Shown here: positions 1 through 6,216 of the stretch, in pieces | Numbering within the stretch: position 1 is the first letter of the stretch | Layout: every line of letters begins with the position of its first letter | Assembly: GCA_046050405.1 (NCBI GenBank) | Contig: JBJOPY010000293.1 | Span: 1-6,566 of the forward strand | Direction: 5' to 3' | From: JADKCL01 sp046050405 | Lineage (GTDB): Bacteria > Bacteroidota > Bacteroidia > J057 > JADKCL01 | DNA length: 6,566 nucleotides | Notes under the pieces: generated by a model | What the model saw: only the letters and a program-made list of their open reading frames with translations | Told to the model about the DNA's origin: nothing | Database searches by the model: none | Program-made: the position numbers and the translations under genes

Positions 1-1
1 G

Positions 2-1441
2 GAGCCGGGACAGACGGAAGGCAAGCAACAGCCATTCCTCATGACCCAGAGCCAGGCCATCCTCGCCCGCACCTGGCTTCCCTGCCAGGACAGCCCCGGC
101 ATACGGTTCACTTACACCGCCACCGTGAAGGTTCCTGCGAACCTCATGGCGGTGATGAGCGCCACGAACCCGACGGCACTGAGCCCTGGCGGCAGCTATC
201 GCTTCGAGATGAAGCAGCCCATTCCGTCCTACCTGATGGCCCTGGCGGTGGGCGACCTCCGCTTCAGGCCCATCGGCCCGCGCACCGGCGTGTATGCGGA
301 GCCCACCATGATCGACCGTGCCGAATTTGAGTTTGCCGACATGGAAAAAATGCTGGCTGCGGCCGAGGAGTTGTACGGCGCGTACCGCTGGGGCCGGTAC
401 GATGTGATCGTGCTTCCGCCCAGCTTCCCGTTTGGCGGGATGGAAAACCCAAGGCTGACCTTCGCCACGCCGACCATCATCACAGGAGACCGCAGCCTCA
501 CGTCCCTGGTGGCGCACGAGCTGGCGCACAGCTGGTCAGGGAATCTGGTGACCAATGCCACATGGAACGATTTCTGGCTGAACGAGGGCTTCACGGTGTA
601 CTTCGAGTCCCGCATCATGGAGAAGCTCTATGGAAAGGACTACAGCGACATGCTGATCGTACTGGGCTACCAGGGTTTGCTGGAGACCATCGCCGACTTC
701 GGCAAGGACAGCCCCGATACCCGTCTGAAGCTCCAGCTGGACGGCCGCGACCCGGATGACGGCATGAACGACATCGCCTACGAAAAGGGCTTTGCATTGC
801 TGAGGACGATCGAGTCCGCCGTGGGGAGGGCGAAATGGGATGCTTTCCTGAAGGCGTACTTTGATGCGCATGCCTTCGGGACGATGACGACCGAGGCCTT
901 CATCGACGAGATCCACGAGAAGCTCATCCAGGGCGACACGGCACTCGCCCGGAAGCTGGATCTCCCCGCCTGGATTTACCAGCCCGGGCTTCCCGATACC
1001 TATCCAGCCCCCACCAGCAGGCGCTTTGCAGCGGTGGATGCCCAACTCGGGAGATGGAAAAGCGGCACGCCTCCCGGGATGCTGGAAGGCGCCCGGGACT
1101 GGACTTCACACGAATGGGTGCGCTTCCTGCAAGGGTTGCCGCCGGAGATCAGCATCGAGGAAATGGCCGCCTTGGACAGGGCCTTCGGGTTTACCGCCTC
1201 CCGGAATGCAGAGATCTTGTTTGCCTGGTGTGAGGTGGTCATCCAGAGGCAGTACGAAGCGGCTTATCCGGCTCTGGAGGATTTCCTGGTCCAGGTCGGA
1301 CGCCGCAAGTTTGTGAAGCCGCTCTTCAAGGCCATGGCCAGGACCGGGGAAGGGAAGGCCATGGCCAGGAACATCTATGCGAAGGCCATGCCCAACTACC
1401 ATTTCGTCACCCGGGGGTCGGTGGACGAGTTGCTGAAATGA
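2..1441 (+). CDS. M1 family zinc aminopeptidase, leukotriene A4 hydrolase-like (5' end outside window)
   Basis: This metallopeptidase should remove N-terminal residues from peptides using one zinc ion. The frame is open from base 2, and the residues before the Met at 41 (QQPFL, then MTQSQAI) align with the internal PFLFTQCQAIH segment of human LTA4 hydrolase from memory. That Met is therefore internal and roughly 120 N-terminal residues are missing. Counting from the Met at 41: exopeptidase motif GGMEN at 132-136; zinc motif HELAH at 159-163 with the third ligand E182 (HEXXH-X18-E, inside WLNEG); transition-state tyrosine Y247 in AYEKGFALL. The C-terminal part looks like the Leuk-A4-hydro_C helical domain. 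R421 and K423 in GRRKF correspond to the human Arg/Lys pair that binds the peptide carboxylate. All catalytic elements look intact. Its stop TGA overlaps the next gene's ATG (ATGA), suggesting translational coupling. Cellular location cannot be judged without the N-terminus. Epoxide hydrolase activity should not be assumed. Confidence 0.95.
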   Translation, partial: EPGQTEGKQQPFLMTQSQAILARTWLPCQDSPGIRFTYTATVKVPANLMAVMSATNPTALSPGGSYRFEMKQPIPSYLMALAVGDLRFRPIGPRTGVYAEPTMIDRAEFEFADMEKMLAAAEELYGAYRWGRYDVIVLPPSFPFGGMENPRLTFATPTIITGDRSLTSLVAHELAHSWSGNLVTNATWNDFWLNEGFTVYFESRIMEKLYGKDYSDMLIVLGYQGLLETIADFGKDSPDTRLKLQLDGRDPDDGMNDIAYEKGFALLRTIESAVGRAKWDAFLKAYFDAHAFGTMTTEAFIDEIHEKLIQGDTALARKLDLPAWIYQPGLPDTYPAPTSRRFAAVDAQLGRWKSGTPPGMLEGARDWTSHEWVRFLQGLPPEISIEEMAALDRAFGFTASRNAEILFAWCEVVIQRQYEAAYPALEDFLVQVGRRKFVKPLFKAMARTGEGKAMARNIYAKAMPNYHFVTRGSVDELLK

Positions 1442-2187
1442 TCCTGGCGGCCATGTCCCCGGCCTCACCCAAGCAGGTCCTCATCCTGGGGGCCAACTCC
1501 GATGTCGCCAAGGAGATGCTCAGGCGCTATGTGGAGCGGGGCGACCACCTCATCGCCGCATCCCGGAACACTGCCCAGATCCAGGAATTCATGGCCCTGC
1601 ACCGACTCCCGGCCTCCCAGGTGGATGTCCGGCCATGGGATGCCGTCGCCTTCGATACGCACCGGGAATTCTATGAGGGCCTGCCTGCGAAGCCGCACAT
1701 CGTCGTGTATGCAGCCGGCTACCTCGTGCCCAATGCCGACGCATTGGTTGACTGGCCCCGCACGTCCCGGATGATCCAGGTCCACTATGCGGGGGCGGTC
1801 TCCATGCTGAACCTCATCGCCTCGGATGCCGGGAACCCGGGACTGGAGCAGGTCATCGGCCTGTCGTCGCTCTCCGGTGTCAGGGGGCGCAGGAGCAATT
1901 TCATCTATGGCAGCACGAAGGCAGCCTTCACGACCTACCTTGCAGGCCTTCGCCAGCACCTAGCCGGGCGGAACGTCCGGGTGAATGCCATCGTCGCAGG
2001 CTACATCCGCAGCAAGATGACCGCCGGCCTCCCCCTCCCGGAGAGGCTGATGCTGGAACCCTCGTTCATCGCAGCGGCCGCCATCCGTGCAGGGCGGAGA
2101 TTCATCATCGTGCCGGGCTGGAAATGGAAAATCATATTCCGGATCCTACAGTGGCTCCCCGAGCCCCTCGTGGCCAGGCTGCCCTGA
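1438..2187 (+). CDS. Short-chain dehydrogenase/reductase (SDR), DprE2-like tail
   Basis: An NAD(P)-dependent oxidoreductase with a Rossmann fold; the substrate is unknown. The 249-aa product has a degenerate nucleotide-binding loop GANSDVA (G18, D22, A24), then VVYAAGY in place of the usual NNAG motif, a presumed catalytic S144 in LSSLSG, and the YxxxK pair Y157/K161 in YGSTK. The segment GVRGRRSNFIYGSTKAAF and the tail VPGWKWKIIFRILQWLPEPL resemble SDRs related to DprE2, the decaprenyl-phosphoryl-2-keto-erythro-pentose reductase. In such proteins a hydrophobic/aromatic C-terminus may sit near membranes or lipid-linked substrates; that role here is inference. The ATG at 1438 overlaps the preceding stop as ATGA, so translation probably follows termination on the peptidase gene. 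A second in-frame ATG at 1453 is possible. Neither start has a strong Shine-Dalgarno sequence, which is common in Bacteroidota. No DprE1-like oxidase is visible here, so a DprE2 role is not claimed. Confidence 0.88.
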   Translation: MILAAMSPASPKQVLILGANSDVAKEMLRRYVERGDHLIAASRNTAQIQEFMALHRLPASQVDVRPWDAVAFDTHREFYEGLPAKPHIVVYAAGYLVPNADALVDWPRTSRMIQVHYAGAVSMLNLIASDAGNPGLEQVIGLSSLSGVRGRRSNFIYGSTKAAFTTYLAGLRQHLAGRNVRVNAIVAGYIRSKMTAGLPLPERLMLEPSFIAAAAIRAGRRFIIVPGWKWKIIFRILQWLPEPLVARLP

Positions 2188-2355
2188 GTCCGCAGTTTTC
2201 ACCCCGTCTCGCCAGCTGCTTCGCGTGCAAGGGAAGGCTTCCGGCGGGTGGTGTCCGGTTCGGAGCCTGTGCAGTCACGGTCATGGTGCAGGGAGGGGAG
2301 CACCCGAGGGGTGCCGTGGGTGCATGAACGGCGCGGACGATCCGGGGCATGCCCC
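2188..2355. other. Convergent intergenic gap with short hairpins
   Basis: The SDR gene (plus) and the secreted-protein gene (minus) end toward each other here. I see no gene. GCACCC at 2300-2305 pairs with GGGTGC at 2309-2314 around a 3-nt loop, and a second GGGTGC copy at 2318-2323 could compete for the same arm. No T-tract follows on either strand, so this is not a standard intrinsic terminator. It may still mark the 3' end of one or both transcripts, for example as an RNA-stabilising hairpin or with Rho-dependent termination; that is inference. Confidence 0.4.
2344..2355. repeat. 12-bp perfect palindrome GGGGCATGCCCC
   Basis: GGGGCATGCCCC is its own reverse complement and directly follows the minus-strand TGA of the secreted-protein gene (2358-2356). 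As RNA it could fold only with a very small loop, so it is a poor terminator. It could be a protein-binding site or chance in GC-rich DNA. Confidence 0.35.
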
Positions 2356-3681
2356 TCAATCTTCGTTCCGCTTGGGTTTTGGCATCTGGATCCCGGATTC
2401 CTCCAGCTGCCTTTCAAGCTCCTTGCGTTGCTTTTTGGCCATCTTGTCCCCATAGCGAGCGCTTCGGCGGATCTGTGGCCGGGTTTGCAACTGGTCATAA
2501 TGGGGGAGGGTGCTGTCGCCCTGGACGTATTGCTCCTGCAGCTGGGCCATTTCACGGGCATGCCTTCTGGAATGGTACGCGTCCGAGGTCTGGACGTCCC
2601 GGTACCATTCGAAATAGCCGTGGCGCGGATAATAGGAAAGCGCATCGTAGGAGCCATCCGGGCCCAGCGGATACTGCTCCAGGGGCCTTGCCTGCTGCGG
2701 AGGCGCCAGGTGGTCATAGACCAGCATCCTTTTGCTGAAGAGCCTGAACGGGCCCCGGCGCACATGCTCGAAATTCATGGTGAAGGCGGCGTAGTCGGAG
2801 TATTTGAACAGGGCCCTCGCCTTGGGAATCTGGTCGAAATAGAAGATCGGTGCACCGAAGTGGACTTTCATGCTGTCCTTCTCGTCAAAGGTGAGAACGT
2901 CCACCACCTTGTAGCTGGCGGTCCTGTCCCAGCCATTCCAGCCCATCAGCAAGTAATACCGCGTCTTGGTCTTCTCCCGCCGGTAGTTGCTGTACTGGGG
3001 CTGGTCTGCCATGGCGACACGGCGGCCGCGGTATCTTCCGGGGGTGAACTGGATGACCTCCTCCTGCTTGCCGGGGTCTGGCCGCTGTTTGCCCCTGCCG
3101 GGGGTCAGCTTGTAATAGAACCCATCGTAGTGGGGGAGATGCTGCGCATCCTTCGGAGGGTAATAGAGGGCGCCAAACCAGCTGAAATTGTCGAAGACCA
3201 TGTTCTCCACCCCCTTGGGGAGCTGCTCCAGCTCCATCAGGGGGATCACCAGGTAATGCGTTTCGCCCCTCGCATCCACGAAGCGGCGCTGCACCAGCCC
3301 GAAATAATAATGGGAATCGTCCGAGTAGTAGGCCTGCGTAGGATTGTCGATGATGTACCAGGTGAATATCCGGAAGGACTCGTCTGCCGGACTGAGGCGT
3401 GAAATCGTCCGGAGTGCCGTGAAGGGATGGTCATAGCTCTCCGGGCGCTGGAGGAGGTGGGTCAACCGCTGGATGAGCTGCTTGTTCACCGCGATCTTCC
3501 GCTCCATGGACGTATCGTTCAGCACCAGGTCGGCCAGCGGGGCGAGTTCCTGCTCCACCTGCGCGATGGTTTTGCCCGCATCCGGGTCTCCCTGCTGTGC
3601 CTGTGCGCCTGACCCCGGGCAGAAAGCCAGAAAAGTGACCGTAGCGATGATTTTCAGCAACAACAAGCGGGGATGGGCCAT
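2356..3681 (-). CDS. Secreted protein of unknown function, conserved-hypothetical type
   Basis: A 441-aa protein with no function I can name. Its blocks resemble from memory a family widely annotated as hypothetical in Bacteroidota: DHPF (84-87), SPADESFRIFTWY (97-109), RYYLLMGWNGWD (241-252), VVDVLTFDEKDS (259-270), RMLVYDHLAPP (318-328) and LGPDGSYDALSY (339-350). The N-terminus is a Sec signal peptide: basic residues R5 and K10, a hydrophobic core to about residue 20, and a likely cleavage after A28 (AQA|QQ). C21 is preceded by LAF, a poor lipobox, so a lipoprotein is less likely. The middle is rich in Tyr, Trp and Phe, suggesting a beta-rich extracytoplasmic fold. The last ~30 residues are highly charged and may form a helix. 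The frame continues upstream to a Met at 3834, but that extension overlaps the thiolase gene and would bury the signal peptide, so the ATG at 3681 is chosen. An AAGG lies a few bases upstream. It follows the thiolase gene on the same strand across a 109-bp gap with a strong hairpin. Confidence 0.85.
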   Translation of the reverse strand: MAHPRLLLLKIIATVTFLAFCPGSGAQAQQGDPDAGKTIAQVEQELAPLADLVLNDTSMERKIAVNKQLIQRLTHLLQRPESYDHPFTALRTISRLSPADESFRIFTWYIIDNPTQAYYSDDSHYYFGLVQRRFVDARGETHYLVIPLMELEQLPKGVENMVFDNFSWFGALYYPPKDAQHLPHYDGFYYKLTPGRGKQRPDPGKQEEVIQFTPGRYRGRRVAMADQPQYSNYRREKTKTRYYLLMGWNGWDRTASYKVVDVLTFDEKDSMKVHFGAPIFYFDQIPKARALFKYSDYAAFTMNFEHVRRGPFRLFSKRMLVYDHLAPPQQARPLEQYPLGPDGSYDALSYYPRHGYFEWYRDVQTSDAYHSRRHAREMAQLQEQYVQGDSTLPHYDQLQTRPQIRRSARYGDKMAKKQRKELERQLEESGIQMPKPKRNED

Positions 3682-3723
3682 GGATGCGCCTTGTAATGGA
3701 GTGAATGAAGCAGTCAGGAATGT

Positions 3724-3764
3724 GGACGGGGCCGAGGAAGGTGGAACCTCCCCCGGCTCCGTCC
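3724..3764 (-). repeat. 41-nt inverted repeat / strong hairpin between thiolase and secreted-protein genes
   Basis: Two 18-nt arms (3724-3741 and 3747-3764) flank a 5-nt loop. Read as minus-strand RNA, from the thiolase side toward the next gene, 17 of 18 positions pair, including two G-U wobbles and one A/C mismatch. T3723/A3765 could add one pair. The stem is very GC-rich. No U-run follows in either orientation, so a textbook intrinsic terminator is not supported. It could partly terminate transcription, protect the thiolase mRNA 3' end, or act in the leader of the secreted-protein gene, whose start lies 42 bp beyond it. Confidence 0.7.
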
Positions 3765-3790
3765 AGGGGGAATCGTGGAACAGGCCTCGG

Positions 3791-4972
3791 TTACAGCATC
3801 TCGATGACGACTGCACTCGCGCCCCCGCCACCATTGCAGATGCCGGCAGCCCCGAACTTGCCGCCCTTGCTGGCGAGCACGCTCATGAGCGTGACGACGA
3901 TCCTGGCGCCCGAGCATCCGATGGGATGGCCGAGGGACACGCCGCCGCCCCATACATCCACCTTGCTGCGGTCCAGCTGCAGGATCTGCTCATTGGCGAT
4001 GGAGACCACGGCAAAGGCCTGGTTGATTTCCCACGCGTCGATCTGATCCTGGGTCAGGCCAGCCTTGGCGATCGCCTTCGGGAGCGCGTCCGCAGGGGCG
4101 GTCGTGAACCATTCGGGGGCTTTGGCCGCATCGGCGCCGGCACGGAACCTGGCGATCGGGGTGAGCCCATACTTCTTCACGGCCTCCGCGCTGGCGAGGA
4201 CCACGGCTGCCGCACCATCATTGATCGTCGATGCATTGGCGGCCGTGACAGTGCCCTCCTTGAGGAAGACAGGCTTCAGTCCCGGTATCTTGTCGAAGTT
4301 CACACGGGCGGGCTCCTCGTCCGTATCGACCACCACTGGCGTCCCGCTGCGCTGCGGGATTTCGACGGGGACGATCTCCCCCTTGAAATATCCCTGGGCG
4401 ATGGCATTCTGGGAACGCCGGTAGGATTCGATCGTGAATTCGTCCTGCATCTCGCGGCTGATGCCGCACTCCCTCGCGCAGAGTTCCGCCGCATTGCCCA
4501 TGTGATAGTTGTTGTACACATCCCACAGGCCGTCCTTGATCATCCCGTCGGTCAGCTCGCCATGGCCCAGCTTGTAACCGGAGCGGGACTGCCCGATGTA
4601 ATGCGGGACGTTGCTCATGCTCTCCATCCCGCCCGCCACGGCGATGTGGGCATCCCCGAGCAGGATGGAGTTGGCGGCCAGCATGATGGATTTCATCCCC
4701 GATGCGCACACCTTGTTGATGGTCGTGCAGACGACGGAATGGGGGATGCCCGCGAACAGCGCGGCTTGGCGGGCGGGTGCCTGGCCGAGATTGGCCGGCA
4801 AGACGTTCCCCATATATACTTCATCGACGTTCGAGGGGTCGATTCCAGCCTTTTGAAGGGCGCCCTTGATTGCCGCTGCCCCGAGTTGCGTTGCAGACAG
4901 GCTGGCCAGGGAACCTTGGAAGCTCCCGATGGGGGTTCGTGCCCCGGCGATGATATAGACCTCGTTACTCAT
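3791..4972 (-). CDS. Acetyl-CoA C-acetyltransferase (thiolase II)
   Basis: A thiolase of 393 aa, the usual length, condensing two acetyl-CoA to acetoacetyl-CoA or running the reverse cleavage. It would act in the cytoplasm in ketone-body/short-chain acyl metabolism, polyhydroxyalkanoate or mevalonate supply. The nucleophile is C89 in NKVCASGMKS; GGMESMSNVPHY (114-125) follows. N317 lies in EINQAFA (family NEAF motif), catalytic H349 in GGGVSLGHPIG, and the second cysteine C379 in GICNGGGGAS. TVTAANASTINDGAAA (241-256) is also typical. The sequence closely resembles mitochondrial ACAT1 and bacterial AtoB/PhaA proteins; the symbol cannot be settled from sequence alone. The usual NEAF glutamate is Gln (NQAF); this position is not the catalytic Asn. 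The start is supported by AGGAG (plus-strand 4982-4978), 5 nt before the ATG, and by a well-matched promoter upstream. No acyl-CoA partner gene is visible; the downstream neighbour is the secreted protein. Confidence 0.96.
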   Translation of the reverse strand: MSNEVYIIAGARTPIGSFQGSLASLSATQLGAAAIKGALQKAGIDPSNVDEVYMGNVLPANLGQAPARQAALFAGIPHSVVCTTINKVCASGMKSIMLAANSILLGDAHIAVAGGMESMSNVPHYIGQSRSGYKLGHGELTDGMIKDGLWDVYNNYHMGNAAELCARECGISREMQDEFTIESYRRSQNAIAQGYFKGEIVPVEIPQRSGTPVVVDTDEEPARVNFDKIPGLKPVFLKEGTVTAANASTINDGAAAVVLASAEAVKKYGLTPIARFRAGADAAKAPEWFTTAPADALPKAIAKAGLTQDQIDAWEINQAFAVVSIANEQILQLDRSKVDVWGGGVSLGHPIGCSGARIVVTLMSVLASKGGKFGAAGICNGGGGASAVVIEML

Positions 4973-4977
4973 AAGTG

Positions 4978-4982
4978 CTCCT
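4978..4982 (-). promoter_or_regulatory. Shine-Dalgarno sequence of the thiolase gene
   Basis: AGGAG on the minus strand, separated from the ATG at 4972 by CACTT. It is a stronger match than at any other start in the window and fixes the thiolase start. Confidence 0.75.
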
Positions 4983-5000
4983 GATTATCTTTATACTGCC

Positions 5001-5031
5001 CAAAATTAGCGCAGGAGGGTTTCAATTCAAA
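5001..5031 (-). promoter_or_regulatory. Bacteroidota-type promoter of the thiolase gene
   Basis: On the minus strand, TTTG (5031-5028) is followed by exactly 19 bases and then TAATTTTG (5008-5001). This matches the Bacteroidota housekeeping sigma consensus TTTG-N19-TAnnTTTG. Transcription would start a few bases beyond, at about 4993-4997, giving a short leader of some 20-25 nt that contains the AGGAG. An inverted repeat, AGGAAC (5047-5052) and GTTCCT (5054-5059), sits just upstream of the -33 box and could bind a regulator; that is inference. Confidence 0.75.
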
Positions 5032-5046
5032 GTGGGAAGGGCAGCA

Positions 5047-5059
5047 AGGAACGGTTCCT
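5047..5059. promoter_or_regulatory. Inverted repeat AGGAAC-N1-GTTCCT upstream of the thiolase promoter
   Basis: Two perfect 6-bp arms around one base, 15 bp upstream of the -33 box. The position suits an activator or repressor site, but such short repeats also occur by chance. Confidence 0.3.
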
Positions 5060-5126
5060 GCCGCCTCCCAGGTTGTCCGGAGGATGGAGCAGAAACCACC
5101 TCAAAAATAATTTCATTGATAAACAG

Positions 5127-5138
5127 TCACTTAAGTGA
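5127..5138. promoter_or_regulatory. 12-bp perfect palindrome TCACTTAAGTGA in an AT-rich stretch
   Basis: TCACTTAAGTGA is a perfect palindrome in the AT-rich segment 5100-5165, unlike the GC-rich DNA around it. An overlapping wider repeat exists: ATTTCA (5110-5115) and TGAAAT (5136-5141). It resembles a dimeric repressor site. It could serve the thiolase promoter about 100 bp away or a plus-strand transcript on the other side; neither is shown. Confidence 0.35.
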
Positions 5139-5243
5139 AATCATTCACAATATCTTAAAAATACTTGCCTTGTGACTATGCAAATTCCAGGAAAATATTC
5201 GTACTTCGCATAGGTTTGTTTGTTATGGTTAGTAAGGATCGCT

Positions 5244-5275
5244 GGAACCACCAAATTCCGGCGGTCCTGTTTTTT
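5244..5275 (+). terminator. Possible weak intrinsic terminator
   Basis: GGAACCACC pairs with GGCGGTCC (one bulged A, one A/C mismatch) around a 7-nt loop, followed by TG and six Ts at 5270-5275. Only the plus-strand reading has the T-run. It is less regular than the hairpin at 5392. Confidence 0.35.
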
Positions 5276-5391
5276 AGGCCTACCCCTTCCTGGCCTGACG
5301 ATCGTCCGACTGCCCCCGAATTTTTTCAAATGCGTGAAACAATCCCCTGCAAGGATGCGTTCATAATCTCGATCAATTGTTATATAAAGAG

Positions 5392-5427
5392 GCCGTTGAC
5401 ACCGCAAGGTGTCGGCGGCTTTTGTTT
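5392..5427 (+). terminator. Intrinsic terminator, plus strand
   Basis: GCCGTTGACACC (5392-5403) pairs with GGTGTCGGCGGC (5408-5419) around a GCAA tetraloop (GNRA type), followed by TTTTGTTT (5420-5427). In plus-strand RNA all 12 positions pair, two as U-G wobbles. In minus-strand RNA those two become C/A mismatches and the following U-run is poor. The wobbles, tetraloop and T-tract all point to plus-strand use, away from the RHS remnant's direction. Confidence 0.7.
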
Positions 5428-5572
5428 CCATCCTCCCCATTTGCAGCGATGCTATGCGGGTCATGCCCCCACGCAGGAGGTTCCCCATGCACCTCCCATC
5501 GCCAGGCGCATGGCCGCCGTCCTTGCGCCGGCCCCCGGAGCCAAGGCGGCGGATACAGACATGGTCTTCCAT
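5428..5572. other. GC-rich stretch without a recognisable gene
   Basis: On the minus strand the frame of the RHS remnant stays open through this stretch and on to a stop at 5143-5141. After GELGVYN, however, the translation no longer looks like an RHS protein. The usual short hydrophobic linker ending in DPLGL is missing; IRRLGS could be a decayed form of it. The other two minus frames show nothing I recognise. It may be a degraded RHS C-terminal tip or unrelated DNA joined to the remnant. Confidence 0.35.
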
Positions 5573-6216
5573 GTTGTACACCCCCAGCTCCCCGCTGGCC
5601 AGGCCGATGGGGTCCGGGGAAATGTACCGCCCGTCGGCGGGGTCGTAGTAGCGGAAGCGGTTGTAGTACAGACGCCCGTCTCCGGGTCGGCGTACTGGCC
5701 CTGGTAGCGGAAGGGGCAGGCTCCCGCCTCGCCCTTCAGGCAGGTCTCGCGCCCGTAGGCGTCCAGCGTCATGTGCCAGACCAGCCCGCCCTCCGCGTCG
5801 TGGATCCGGGTGGGGGTGCCGAGGTGGTCGGCGAGGACGGAGTATTGGCGGTCGCCCTTCAGCTTGGCCGCGGGGACGAATCCCCCGGGCTCGAAGCGTC
5901 CGGTCACCAAGTCGTCCGGGTCGGGGGCGCGACCCTCGACGGACTTCCATTCGTGGAGCAGGATGTTTGCCGTCCCAAATGAAGCGAGTGGTGGCCCGCC
6001 CGGCCTTCTTCCAGATCCGCCGCCCGAGGGCGTCGTAGGCGAAGGTGACCTCCAGCCCGTCCAGGCGGACGACCTTCGCAAGCATCCCCGCCGCGTTCCA
6101 CTCATGGCGCCGGGTGCCCCCGGGGGTCTTCCTGGCGAGGAGGTTGCCCTACACGTCGTGGTCGTAGGCGGTCGCCCCCTTCTTCAGCAGGCGTCCGCCG
6201 TTGCCATGGGCGCGGG
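5573..6216 (-). pseudogene. RHS/YD-repeat protein gene remnant with nonsense codon and two frameshifts
   Basis: RHS proteins are large wall- or secretion-linked YD-repeat proteins whose conserved core ends just before a variable, often toxic, C-terminus. Here only the end of the core remains. In order along the minus strand: RLLKKGATAYDHDV, an in-frame TAG (6151-6149), GNLLARKTPGG, a YD repeat (VTFAYDALGRRIWKK) and FIWDG. The frame then shifts near 5966-5968, where one extra base in an AAA run turns the expected WDGNILLHEW out of frame. The second frame carries DHLGTPTRIHDAEGG, LDAYGRE and FRYQGQYADPETG. A second indel near 5671-5680 returns to the first frame for LYYNRFRYYDPADGRY and ISPDPIGLASGELGVYN. 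Three lesions make a functional product very unlikely. The upstream bulk of the gene is absent, with IS66 sequence in its place. Sequencing error could explain the homopolymer lesion but hardly all three. Confidence 0.85.

Larger units (their letters stand above)
5211..5427 (+). ncRNA. Possible small RNA locus (promoter-like box to intrinsic terminator)
   Basis: TAGGTTTG at 5211-5218 matches the TAnnTTTG -7 box, but no TTTG is found at the proper distance upstream, so the promoter half is weak. About 200 bp downstream is a convincing plus-strand terminator (5392-5427) with no plus-strand gene upstream of it. Between them, GGAACCACC (5244-5252) and GGCGGTCC (5260-5267) form an imperfect hairpin followed by a T-run (5270-5275), possibly an earlier terminator. 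GACGATCGTC (5297-5306) and TTATATAA (5380-5387) are palindromic. The open frame starting at 5225 has no ribosome binding site and runs through the terminator, so a peptide is unlikely. A ~50- or ~200-nt RNA would explain the layout. I do not recognise a known RNA family. Confidence 0.3.

Noticed and set aside
41..43. ATG at 41 as the true start of the aminopeptidase
   Set aside because: The frame is open upstream and the residues before it continue the family alignment; it lies inside the N-terminal domain.
2248..3402. Long plus-strand open frame (384 codons)
   Set aside because: It lies opposite the secreted-protein gene, has no recognisable motif, and is the kind of antisense frame GC-rich genes produce.
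3682..3834. Upstream start (Met at 3834) for the secreted protein
   Set aside because: It would overlap the thiolase 3' end, read through the intergenic hairpin and place 51 residues before a clear signal peptide.
3473..4984. Long plus-strand open frame (503 codons)
   Set aside because: It is antisense to the intact thiolase gene and the 5' part of the secreted-protein gene, and its translation shows no family features.
5225..5285. Integron attC-like site (GGTTAGTAAGG and TAGGCCTA)
   Set aside because: No matching partner core site and no integrase or cassette arrangement nearby.
5225..5430. Small plus-strand peptide gene starting at ATG 5225
   Set aside because: No ribosome binding site, no stop before the terminator, and the frame continues antisense through the RHS remnant.
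5377..5982. Plus-strand frames opposite the RHS remnant
   Set aside because: They are antisense shadows of RHS sequence that is recognisable on the minus strand.
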